The position numbers and the translations under genes are program-made. A stretch of 64,000 bases of DNA from Planctomycetota bacterium (GTDB taxonomy: Bacteria; Planctomycetota; UBA1135; GCA-002686595). Shown piece after piece: positions 8,189-16,589 of this stretch. The stretch is taken from the NCBI GenBank assembly GCA_012960475.1, contig DUBE01000059.1:1-64000 (forward strand), read 5' to 3'. Under the pieces are notes generated by a model that saw only the letters and a program-made list of their open reading frames with translations, was not told the origin of the DNA and searched no databases. How positions within the stretch are numbered: position 1 is the stretch's first letter; every line of letters starts with the position of its first letter.

Positions 8189-10432
8189 GTGCGCTTTCCC
8201 GGTGGTCCTCTGCTTTCCGGCTCTCTCCTGCTGGGGCTCTCTGCCCTGGGGGCAAGGGCACATGCCTTGCTGCTGCCGGGAGTGGGAGTCCTCTTGGGCG
8301 CGGCCCTGGCCTTCTTCGTCAGCGCCCTGGTCCTGACCCGCATGGGCGCAGTCCCCCGTGGAAGCCGCAACGCGAAGTTCCTGGCGGGTTCAAGCCTCGC
8401 CCTGGCGGGCCTGATCCTGGGCGCAGGGACCGATCCGACTCAAGCGCCCCGCTCTTCTCCCGGCGTCTTCGAAGCAAGCGCTCCCCAGGTGGTGACCAGG
8501 TCCCTGATACAAGCCAGTCGGGACCGGGATCTACCCGCGGGCTGGCTTCCCCCGGGGTGCGCCGTGAGTCTGATTGGATCGGGAGAAAGCCTGCTCATGG
8601 CCCGCTCGATCCCCGCTGGTCAGATCCAACAACTCCAGCGCCTGGGACCTGAAGATCTACAACTGCTGGCCAAGCCCCCAGCGCGCCTGCTGGACGGTTG
8701 CTTCGACAGGATCGCGTCCCTGCGAGCGCGCCTCTTACGGCGCATGGACAGACTGCCCTCCAAGAAACTCAGCGCCCTGCTGGGAGCCCTGTTGTTGGGG
8801 GACCGACGCAAGCTGAGCTACGAGACCACCGACCTGTTCACGCGCACCGGGACGCGCCACCTGCTGGCGCTCTCAGGTCTCCACCTGGCGGTGCTCTTCG
8901 GCCTCTTGCTCCTGCCCCTGCTGCGCATCTTCATGCGTCGCTTTGCGGGAACCGCGGGGCGCCTGGGAGCTGGCCTCTGCATGACTCTTGTACTGGCTGT
9001 GTTCGTGCCCCTGGCTGGGGGTGCACCTTCCCTCTGGCGCGCCGCCTGCGCGGCGGGTCTGGGTTTTCTCGCTCCCCTGCGCGGCCGAGCGGGACAGGTC
9101 CTGCCGCGCACAGATGGATGCGCCCTGTTGGGTCTGGCCCTGACCTGGGAGGTGTTGGTGGATCCAAGCGCCTTGGGCCAGCCGGGGGTCCAGTTGACCT
9201 ATCTGGCGACCTTTGGTCTCTTGACCGCGCGCGGCCTGTACAGCCCAGGCAAGAGCAACCTGCTGCCCGCGGCCCCCCATGAAAAACTGCCCTTGGCCTG
9301 GGCTCTTCTTGGTTCCCTGCCGCGATTGTTCCGGGCAGGGGTGCGCGCCTCTTTGGTGGCCAGCGCAGCAACCCTGCCAGTGCTTTGGCTGACCTTTGGA
9401 GAAGCTGCCCCCATCGGACTGCTCGCCACCCCGCTGGTGACCCCGATCATCAGCGCCCTGCTGATGATCGGGGGTCTATGTGTTGCTGTTCCCAGCGGGC
9501 TGGGGGCGCACCTGGCGGAGATCCTGCGCCAGGGACTGATCGGTCTCCTGCAGGCCATCGACCGGCTGCCCTTGACGCCCCTCAACCTGCCCCCCAGACC
9601 CGCGCTGCTCGTGATTCTGCTGGGGCTCCTGGCAATGCTCGCCCTGCGCCGGCTGCCAGGCAGCACACGGCCGGCCCTGCTCCTGGCGGGAGTCCTTCTC
9701 CTCCCCTGGGCAACCCGCGCCCGCAGCCTGCGCCTGCAGGTGTTGGATGTGGGCCACGGCACGGCGGCGGTGTTGGAGGTACCTCGCTTCGGTCTGCTGG
9801 TCTTTGATGGTGGATCCCGAGATCGCATCGGAGTGGGACGCGCCTTGCAGCGAGTCCTCTGGGATCGGGAGGCGGACCGGGTGACGTACCTGACCAGTCA
9901 CACCGATCGTGACCACACGGGAGCCCTGCCCTGGCTGGCCCGGCGTTTCGAAGCCAAACAATGGTGGGGCCTCTTCCCCCCCGATGTGTCCAGAGATGTT
10001 CTCCATGGAGCCCACTCGGATCCAGCCGAAGGACGGGTGCTGCTGCACCAAGGGGCCCACCTGCGGCTCGAATTGCTGCGCGGGTCTTCCCTGGGGGGCA
10101 ACGAGGGTTCGCGCAGCCTGCTGGTGCATGCGGGTGACCGGACTCTGATGCTCTGGGGGGATGCGGAAGACGAGGGCGCCCTGGCCACCCTCCGGCACTG
10201 CAAGGAGGAATCTGGGCTGGACCTGTTGCTGCTGCCCCACCACGGTCGCGCGGGACCGGCCCTGGGAGCAGTCCTCGATCAGCTCCAACCGAGCATGGCC
10301 TGGGCCAGTTCCAGCGATCTTGAGCTACCCTCGCAAGGGACCCTCATGCAGCGAGGCATCCCCCTCCGCGTGACCACCCAAGGTCCCCTGCTCTGGCCCC
10401 CGGCAGAACAAGGCGCAGCCAGGGGTCCCTGA
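8189..10432 (+). CDS. comEC: ComEC/Rec2 family DNA-uptake channel protein
   Basis: ComEC forms the inner-membrane channel for single-stranded DNA in natural transformation. The 747-residue protein starts at GTG 8189. N-terminal membrane segments come first, then a soluble segment, then the competence core with LLLGDRRKLSYETTDLFTRT and GTRHLLALSGLHLAV near residues 210-235, followed by several more membrane helices. The C-terminal part is a metallo-beta-lactamase-like domain beginning with QVLDVGHGTAAVLE. It carries the metal motif S-H-T-D-R-D-H near residues 570-576 and a late PHHGR. It is about 53 bp upstream of an ABC transporter. A ComM homologue and a type IV pilus core elsewhere in the window fit a transformation system, but ComEA and DprA are not seen here. 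Confidence 0.93.
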   Translation: MRFPGGPLLSGSLLLGLSALGARAHALLLPGVGVLLGAALAFFVSALVLTRMGAVPRGSRNAKFLAGSSLALAGLILGAGTDPTQAPRSSPGVFEASAPQVVTRSLIQASRDRDLPAGWLPPGCAVSLIGSGESLLMARSIPAGQIQQLQRLGPEDLQLLAKPPARLLDGCFDRIASLRARLLRRMDRLPSKKLSALLGALLLGDRRKLSYETTDLFTRTGTRHLLALSGLHLAVLFGLLLLPLLRIFMRRFAGTAGRLGAGLCMTLVLAVFVPLAGGAPSLWRAACAAGLGFLAPLRGRAGQVLPRTDGCALLGLALTWEVLVDPSALGQPGVQLTYLATFGLLTARGLYSPGKSNLLPAAPHEKLPLAWALLGSLPRLFRAGVRASLVASAATLPVLWLTFGEAAPIGLLATPLVTPIISALLMIGGLCVAVPSGLGAHLAEILRQGLIGLLQAIDRLPLTPLNLPPRPALLVILLGLLAMLALRRLPGSTRPALLLAGVLLLPWATRARSLRLQVLDVGHGTAAVLEVPRFGLLVFDGGSRDRIGVGRALQRVLWDREADRVTYLTSHTDRDHTGALPWLARRFEAKQWWGLFPPDVSRDVLHGAHSDPAEGRVLLHQGAHLRLELLRGSSLGGNEGSRSLLVHAGDRTLMLWGDAEDEGALATLRHCKEESGLDLLLLPHHGRAGPALGAVLDQLQPSMAWASSSDLELPSQGTLMQRGIPLRVTTQGPLLWPPAEQGAARGP

Positions 10433-10485
10433 GCCAAAGGAGTTGGCGTGGCAAAGAGTACGCCGAAAGCCATAGACTCTTGCCC

Positions 10486-11451
10486 GTGAGCCTGCCTGAC
10501 CCTCCCACAACCGTCCAAACAGACCCCGAGAGCCTCCCCCGGAATGGCTCGGCAGTACTGGAGGTCCGCGGTCTGAGCAAACGCTACGGGGATCAGGTCG
10601 TCCTGGGGGGCATCGACTTCGAGGTTCTGCAGGGACAGATCTTTGGCCTCCTGGGACCCAACGGATCGGGAAAGACCACCACGCTGAACTGCGCCCTGGG
10701 TCTCCTGCACCCCACATCCGGCTCCGTGCGCATCCTGGGCCAACCCTCGCAACACATCTATGAGACCCGCGGACGCGTGGCGGTGGTCTTCGACAAGCCG
10801 GTGCTTCTGCCGAGCCACACCATCAGTCAGAACCTGAAGTACGGCGCGCACCTGCGGGATCAGACAGGTGGGTGCAGTGCCAGTGAAGTGCTCAAGTTGG
10901 TTGGTCTTGCGGGCCTTGAGAAGCGCAAGGCAGGCCAACTTTCCCTGGGCCAGATGAGGCGCCTCTCCATTGCCCTGGCCCTCGCTGGAAACCCGGAGTT
11001 GCTGGTGCTTGACGAACCTCTGGCGGGCCTCGACCCCATCGGTGTGCGCGAGATCATGACCCTGCTGGCGCGCCTGCGGGACGAGGGCCTGACTCTCCTG
11101 GTGTCGAGCCACAGATTGTTCGAAATGGAACGCTTGTTGACCCATGCAGGCGTACTGATCCAAGGCAAGCTGGCGGCCGTCGGATCCCTGGAAGAACTAC
11201 TCGGAGCAGCGGGGCGCATACGCGCGGAGGTGGACGCACCGGAACGGGCCCTGGAACTCGCACAGCAAAACTCCTGGGAAGTTCTCGCCCAACGGGGACA
11301 AGAACTGACCCTCGACTCTGGAACGCCAGCCGAGGAAGTCAACAAGGCATTGGTGCAGGCGGGCATCGGAGTCAAACGCCTGACCCCGGCCAGATCCTCC
11401 CTGCCGGATCTCTTCGAGCAACTGGTGGATGCCCAGGAGCAAGAGCAATGA
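10486..11451 (+). CDS. ABC-2 type transporter ATP-binding protein
   Basis: I chose GTG 10486; a TTG at 10480 is the alternative. Walker A is GPNGSGKTT near residue 58, the Q-loop region follows, the signature is LSLGQMRRLSIALAL, and Walker B is LLVLDEPLAGLDPIG. After the H-loop (SSHRLFEME) a C-terminal extension of about 90 residues follows, as in CcmA/NatA-like ATPases of ABC-2 exporters. It overlaps the permease gene by 4 bp (ATGA), so the two are translationally coupled. The substrate is not evident. Confidence 0.93.
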   Translation: MSLPDPPTTVQTDPESLPRNGSAVLEVRGLSKRYGDQVVLGGIDFEVLQGQIFGLLGPNGSGKTTTLNCALGLLHPTSGSVRILGQPSQHIYETRGRVAVVFDKPVLLPSHTISQNLKYGAHLRDQTGGCSASEVLKLVGLAGLEKRKAGQLSLGQMRRLSIALALAGNPELLVLDEPLAGLDPIGVREIMTLLARLRDEGLTLLVSSHRLFEMERLLTHAGVLIQGKLAAVGSLEELLGAAGRIRAEVDAPERALELAQQNSWEVLAQRGQELTLDSGTPAEEVNKALVQAGIGVKRLTPARSSLPDLFEQLVDAQEQEQ

Positions 11452-12269
11452 GAGGCGCACTCCTGGTCTTCAAGGCCGAGTGGGGCCGGCTGGCCACCAC
11501 CCGGACTTTTCATGCGGTCCTGTTGTTGGTGTGCCTCGCTTCCCTGGCACGGGCAATCAGCGACGGAATCGCCCTTGAAGGACACGGAATCGAATCCGGC
11601 CAGGGTTGGCATTCCCTGGCGGTGGGCTGGCGCACGGGGCTGGTACTCTCAACCTTGATCCTGGCCTTCAGCGCGGCTCGCGGTTTGGCGGGTGATGCCC
11701 AGGCTTGGATCCTGAGGCTGGCCCTGACCCGCGGCACTTCACGAGCGGGCATGATCACCGCGCGCTTGATGCTGGGCCTCGGCCAGCTCTTGCTGCTTGT
11801 GCTCTGCAGTGGCGCCGGTGCCTTGCTCGGAGGCTGGTTCGCCGGTGGCTATGGACCCTTTGTTGTGGATGGAGCTGAGTTTGGCGACCGGAGCTTCTTC
11901 GCGCCCGAGTTCTGGCGAGTGGGTTTCGGCGTACTCCCTGCCCTGGCGGCGACCTATGCCTTTGCCCTGTTTGTCTCGGCCTTCTGCCAGAGCGCTGTGA
12001 CCGCGGTAGCTGCCAGCATCGGCTTGCTGCTCTCCTTTGACCTCTTCAAGGAACTGCTCGGTGAAGGGAGCCGGTGGTTCTTCCTGGCGCACACACCGAC
12101 CCTGCTGGATTCATCGGGCTTCACCTACCTGGACAATCTGTGCGGGCTGGCCACAAGCACGGCCCTCTGGGAAGAAGGTTATTGGCGGGCGGGCATGGTC
12201 AGTTCACTGGCCAGCGTGTTGATTTTCACAATTCTGGCAATTGTGGTGCTACGGCGCAGAGCACTGTAG
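11448..12269 (+). CDS. ABC-2 type transporter permease
   Basis: A 273-residue membrane protein with about six hydrophobic segments: one near residues 20-40, a pair near 60-120, then around 160-200 and a final one at 245-270. It starts with the ATG that overlaps the stop of the ATPase gene, preceded by AGGAG. The size and topology fit the membrane half of a CcmA/NatAB-like exporter that works with the adjacent ATPase. No substrate motif can be seen. A 135-bp gap separates it from the PDZ protein gene on the same strand. Confidence 0.85.
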   Translation: MRGALLVFKAEWGRLATTRTFHAVLLLVCLASLARAISDGIALEGHGIESGQGWHSLAVGWRTGLVLSTLILAFSAARGLAGDAQAWILRLALTRGTSRAGMITARLMLGLGQLLLLVLCSGAGALLGGWFAGGYGPFVVDGAEFGDRSFFAPEFWRVGFGVLPALAATYAFALFVSAFCQSAVTAVAASIGLLLSFDLFKELLGEGSRWFFLAHTPTLLDSSGFTYLDNLCGLATSTALWEEGYWRAGMVSSLASVLIFTILAIVVLRRRAL

Positions 12270-12404
12270 CCCAGCGCTCTGACGGGGCTGAAAGAGGGCC
12301 AATCGCAGGAAACAGGAACGCAGCTTCCATCAACGATTCTGGAAATCAGGGTCTCTGCACGCCACACTTGTTGGACCCCCAACTGGCGCCCCCCCGCCGG
12401 CAAC

Positions 12405-13328
12405 ATGCAATCCCTTGGCCTATTCCGCGCAGCCCTCCTAGGACTGGCACTGCTCCCGCACTCGGCTTGCACATCGGTTCCTTCGCGCCCGATACCAGAT
12501 GCTCTGCCCGAAGTCCTGACCTGGACCCGGGCCCACCAGGGCAACGCGGTATTCTTCGGTTTGGACGTTCGCGAAAACGACAGCGACTCCCTGGAGGATC
12601 TTTTCTTTGCACCTGGGGTACGGGTGGTCCGGGTAGTCGACGAATCCCCTGCTGCCCAAGTGGGCCTCAAGGTCGGCGATGTCGTGCTGCAGCTCGCCGG
12701 GGAAGAGATCAACGACCCCGCTAGCTTCAAGGCCCTCATGGCCCAACAGACTCCCGAGTCGAACCTGCAACTGCAGGTGCAACGGGGAGACGCGATCTTT
12801 GAACTCGAGGCCCGGGTTCGCGAAGCCGCCATGACCCCCTCCCCGGCAACCCTGGTGGCGGTGGCAGAACCCGCGCGCACCCTAGCCCGCTGGATGCGCG
12901 GAGGCGGGGGTGTAGTCTTGCTGGCGAGTCATCCGAAAGGTCCCCTGGCCACAAACGGAATTCCCGATGGCGCGATCATCACCCATCTGAACGGGACCCC
13001 CATGCGCAGCGAGCGAGCTCTTGTTCGCTATGTGCTGGCCCGGGAACCGGGAGAGTCGGTGACCTTTCGCTGGCACCGGGCCTCTTCTGATTCCCAGCAA
13101 ACCAAGCTAGAGCTCTTTGCCCCTGGCAATCGCCTGCTGGAAGCGACCCTGCCCATTGTGATCGGCTACCTCGGCTCGGCGGATGGGGAGAGCAGCATCT
13201 TCTACGTAGGAGACTTCTGGCTGATCTGGCTCTTCAAGTATCAACGGGAGGGACGCGAACACCACTACTCTCTCCTGCGCTTCATCACCTGGTCCACCGG
13301 TGAGGGTCTTCTGGGTAGTCAACCATGA
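12405..13328 (+). CDS. Exported PDZ-domain protein, possible lipoprotein
   Basis: The 307-residue protein starts at ATG 12405 with a hydrophobic signal ending in PHSAC at residues 18-22. The -3 residue is His, so the lipobox is not canonical and lipidation is uncertain. Residues 45-150 form a PDZ-like domain with the carboxylate-binding style VRVVDESPAAQVGLKVGD and DVVLQLAGEEINDPASFKAL. A second, weaker PDZ-like half follows near residues 165-230 (GIPDGAIITHLNGTPMRSER). No protease domain is attached, unlike DegP. Its stop overlaps the next gene by ATGA. It may act as a periplasmic scaffold for the VCBS proteins encoded just downstream; that is inference. Confidence 0.82.
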   Translation: MQSLGLFRAALLGLALLPHSACTSVPSRPIPDALPEVLTWTRAHQGNAVFFGLDVRENDSDSLEDLFFAPGVRVVRVVDESPAAQVGLKVGDVVLQLAGEEINDPASFKALMAQQTPESNLQLQVQRGDAIFELEARVREAAMTPSPATLVAVAEPARTLARWMRGGGGVVLLASHPKGPLATNGIPDGAIITHLNGTPMRSERALVRYVLAREPGESVTFRWHRASSDSQQTKLELFAPGNRLLEATLPIVIGYLGSADGESSIFYVGDFWLIWLFKYQREGREHHYSLLRFITWSTGEGLLGSQP

Positions 13329-14881
13329 TTGCGCTTCTGGCATTGGGACTGGTGGGAATGGGCGACTCCACAGGAGAAGTCACCTTTGTCGATGCATCGC
13401 TCGCCGTTTCAGGTGAACTGCTCTTCTGGGAAGCGCAAGATTGGGACCGGGACGGGCAAATCGATCTGCTGTTGGTATCTGTGGCGCCCAGCGGTCGACG
13501 GGTGCTGCATGTACATCCCGTACACGGTCAGACCATCGAGGCCAAGCCCTCACACTCCATGGAATTCCTGGGGGATGTGACCGCCTTCGGCCTGGCAGAA
13601 CTGCGACCCACGGAACCAGGCCGCGAGGTCCTGCTCCTGTCCCCTACAGGCGCCTGGTCCTACTCACTCAACAAACCGGGCTATCGGGGCAACATCACTC
13701 AACTGTTCAAATTCGAAGGGGTCTTCGACTTGCCCCTGGCCGAGCGCATCGGCTGGTGGGAATACATCGGACCAGCCCCCAACGGGATCGATCAATTTCT
13801 GGTGCCCTCCTTGGCCGGACTGCTGCGCGCTCGAAAGACAAGCAACGCCTGGGACCTGAGTGCGACACCCGGCGCAAGCCAGCCCAAGCGAATTGGAACG
13901 GGTAGCCTGCCCTCGACTCCGCGCTCTGCAACCGGTGGTTTGCGAGTTGCGTTGGAAGTGGAAGGAGGCAAGCTCAGGCATCCCTTCATCGGTGAATCAA
14001 GCCAGGGTTTTTCCACCATGGCGCGGGACTCGATCTCACTTGAAGCACCTGCATGGGTGGACTTTGACGGGGACGGTGACCGCGACCTGCTGTACCTGAC
14101 CAAGAACGAGTTGGTGATTTATGAAGGCGACGGGAATGGCACTCCCCAAGAGCCCATCCGGCGGGAGCCCCTGCCCGACTACATGCCAAAACCCGACACG
14201 AAGGGCGCCAGCCTGCGCTTGCTCGACATCAACCGCGACGGCCGGCTGGACTTCCTTGTGCAGATTCACAAGTCATCAAAGTCGACCTTCAGCAACGGCT
14301 CAACACGTTTGTTGGTCTTGCTCCAGAGCAAGACCCGCATGCTGCCTGCCAAGCCAAATCAGACCTTGTCCTTCGCGGCCACAAATCTGAGCGCTGAAGT
14401 CGCCTACATCAATGGGGACGAACATCTGGATCTGGTTGTAGAGCAGTTCGAATTGCCCAAACTGACCGCCATGGTCACCGGCCTTGAGTTCACCTTGACC
14501 CACATGTTCTACGCGGGAACAGGCCGAGGCTTCGAGCCCCAACCCACCCTGCGCCAGGCAAGCAAGTACGACGAAGAAGAAGTGCAGGACCTGATCGTCA
14601 ATCGCTCCTTCCGCATGGATCTCTCCGGAGACGGACTGGCGGACATGGTGGAGATCGACCTGCAGGGACGCATCGCAATCCGGCGCCTGATCAAGAAGAG
14701 CGGCTTCTTCTCGGGCACGACCTGGTCCCTGGAACGGGTGCCCTGGAAACGCTTCGACACAGTTGGCTCAATCCAAGATCTTGATGTGCGCGACCTGAAT
14801 GGGGACGGTCAAGGGGATGTGATCAGCCTCAGCGACACGGGCCTGACGATCCTGCTCTCGAGCAAGGGCGGCCGTCAATGA
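13325..14881 (+). CDS. Exported VCBS/FG-GAP repeat protein
   Basis: The 518-residue protein has a short N-terminal hydrophobic stretch (MIALLALGLVGMG) and repeats that each hold a calcium-loop-like core. Examples are DWDRDGQIDLLLV near residue 39, DFDGDGDRDLLYL near 248, DINRDGRLDFLV near 300, YINGDEHLDLVV near 360, DLSGDGLADMVEI near 435 and DLNGDGQGDVISL near 490. Such repeats form beta-propeller blades in exported proteins. No enzyme motif is seen. It is joined by ATGA overlaps to both the PDZ gene upstream and a second VCBS gene downstream, so all three are very likely made together. Confidence 0.85.
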   Translation: MIALLALGLVGMGDSTGEVTFVDASLAVSGELLFWEAQDWDRDGQIDLLLVSVAPSGRRVLHVHPVHGQTIEAKPSHSMEFLGDVTAFGLAELRPTEPGREVLLLSPTGAWSYSLNKPGYRGNITQLFKFEGVFDLPLAERIGWWEYIGPAPNGIDQFLVPSLAGLLRARKTSNAWDLSATPGASQPKRIGTGSLPSTPRSATGGLRVALEVEGGKLRHPFIGESSQGFSTMARDSISLEAPAWVDFDGDGDRDLLYLTKNELVIYEGDGNGTPQEPIRREPLPDYMPKPDTKGASLRLLDINRDGRLDFLVQIHKSSKSTFSNGSTRLLVLLQSKTRMLPAKPNQTLSFAATNLSAEVAYINGDEHLDLVVEQFELPKLTAMVTGLEFTLTHMFYAGTGRGFEPQPTLRQASKYDEEEVQDLIVNRSFRMDLSGDGLADMVEIDLQGRIAIRRLIKKSGFFSGTTWSLERVPWKRFDTVGSIQDLDVRDLNGDGQGDVISLSDTGLTILLSSKGGRQ

Positions 14882-16560
14882 ATCCACACCTGCTGATTGC
14901 TGGCTGGCTCGTGCTCAGCTACCCCTTGACGTCCAAACCAGAAGGCCCGGCCCCAGCACCCCAGGACCAGGACGCACCAGTCTTCAGCACCACCGTCCTG
15001 GCCGTGGACGGTGAACTCGGGGAGTTGATTCTGGCGGACGTGGACGGAGACGGAGATCGGGATCTGGTGCAAATCCACAAGGAGGGTGTCAGAGTCAGAC
15101 CAATGGACTCCGCAGGACATTACGCAGAAAAGCCCGGAGCCCTGTTTCCCTGGCCCTCACAGCGCACAGCTTGGGACCTGGCCGACATGAACGGGGATCA
15201 AAGGCAGGAACTGGTCCTGTTTGTGGATGGCGCCCGAGTACTTCAGTCGCACTGTGTTGATGGTGTCTTTGGCGAACCGGAGGAACTGCTGAAAGCAACC
15301 GGCTGGCAGCCGCTGGGTGTACACCACATGCGCTTTACCCGGGACATCGATGGGGATGGACAAATGGATATCACCATCCCTCTGCCCAGCGCTCATCAGC
15401 TTTTTCTACGCAGGGAACAGGGCTTCGCCAAGCCCCTGACCATCAAGTACCGACCGCTCGTGGACCAGAGCTTCGGTGATCCAAACCTGCCGCACATGAG
15501 TATCTCCCAAACAGTGAGCGCACCCTGGTTTGGACTCAAAGACGTGGACGGAGACGGACACAAGGATGTGGTATCCAACACGGACGAAGAGGTCGCCTTC
15601 CACATCTTCCGGCAAGGAGTGATCCCAGCAGACCCCACCTGGATCCTCGATATCGCCGCCTTGACCCGCGACTTGCCCGATGAAAAGGACCTCGACCTGG
15701 AAAACCTGCTGGCCATTATCTCCCACCGACTCGAATGGCGACTGGTGGATCTCGATGGGATTGCCCCCCATGACCTGATTGTCAGCGTTGGCGGGAAGAT
15801 CCGCACCTGGCTTGGGGGCAGCGTCGGGGGCATGAAGGGCGATCCGGATCAACTGCTACTGGCAGCCGGCAATCTTCTTTGGTTCTTCACCCGACAGGTA
15901 GAGGGCTCTCCCCTTCCCGAACTCCAGATCGTGCGTGGAGAAAAAATAGGGCTGGGGCGCATTATTCGCTACCTGATTCTGCCGGGCAAGATCACATTTG
16001 ACCTCTTCACCTACCGCAACGAGGCTGGACGCTTTTCAGAACGACCCATACGCAGGAACAAGATCCAATTCGGTATCCCCAGGCTGATGACCCTTCTGGA
16101 CGATGACGGCCTGGGCTCCGCAGTGGAGGATCAATTCAAGATCCCCGCTCGCCGCATGCACCGCACATCTGGCATCGACGACATCGCAGATCTGGCGGGG
16201 CACGAACTGCGCATATACGGTCGCTGCGCCCCTCCTGCCAGCAATACCGAGAAGATCCTGGACGGGACTTTCGAAATGGACCGCTTCATCGAGTTGTTCC
16301 TGCTGGAGGACCTGGACCGCAGAGGCGATGGCGCCAACACGCTCCTGGACCTGGGCAGTTTGGCGACATACGAGTTCTCCCCCGGCTTGATCCTGCGCAG
16401 GACGGCCAAGGACAAGCCAATCACATTCCGGGCCCAGTTACCAGAAGGCAAACACCGCCTGGCCTGCCGCGACCTGACCGGCAACGGCGGGAGTGACCTG
16501 ATCGTGGTCACCGATGCCAAGCAGGGCAAGGTGGTTTCGATCTTCGTGCGTCGGCCCTAG
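14878..16560 (+). CDS. Exported VCBS/FG-GAP repeat protein
   Basis: The 560-residue protein starts in the ATGA overlap with the preceding VCBS gene. It begins with a hydrophobic signal (MNPHLLIAGWLVLSYPL) and contains repeats with D-x-D-G-D loops: DVDGDGDRDLVQI, DMNGDQRQELVLF, DIDGDGQMDITIPL, DVDGDGHKDVVSN, a degenerate DLDGIAPHDLIVS, and DLTGNGGSDLIVV near the C-terminus. The order and spacing resemble the upstream protein, so they look like diverged paralogues. The middle (residues 330-480) lacks clear loops. The function is unknown. It is the last gene of the plus-strand run and ends 29 bp from a convergent gene. Confidence 0.85.
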   Translation: MNPHLLIAGWLVLSYPLTSKPEGPAPAPQDQDAPVFSTTVLAVDGELGELILADVDGDGDRDLVQIHKEGVRVRPMDSAGHYAEKPGALFPWPSQRTAWDLADMNGDQRQELVLFVDGARVLQSHCVDGVFGEPEELLKATGWQPLGVHHMRFTRDIDGDGQMDITIPLPSAHQLFLRREQGFAKPLTIKYRPLVDQSFGDPNLPHMSISQTVSAPWFGLKDVDGDGHKDVVSNTDEEVAFHIFRQGVIPADPTWILDIAALTRDLPDEKDLDLENLLAIISHRLEWRLVDLDGIAPHDLIVSVGGKIRTWLGGSVGGMKGDPDQLLLAAGNLLWFFTRQVEGSPLPELQIVRGEKIGLGRIIRYLILPGKITFDLFTYRNEAGRFSERPIRRNKIQFGIPRLMTLLDDDGLGSAVEDQFKIPARRMHRTSGIDDIADLAGHELRIYGRCAPPASNTEKILDGTFEMDRFIELFLLEDLDRRGDGANTLLDLGSLATYEFSPGLILRRTAKDKPITFRAQLPEGKHRLACRDLTGNGGSDLIVVTDAKQGKVVSIFVRRP

Positions 16561-16589
16561 GGGCCCGCCGCTTTGGCGATAGAGGTTCC

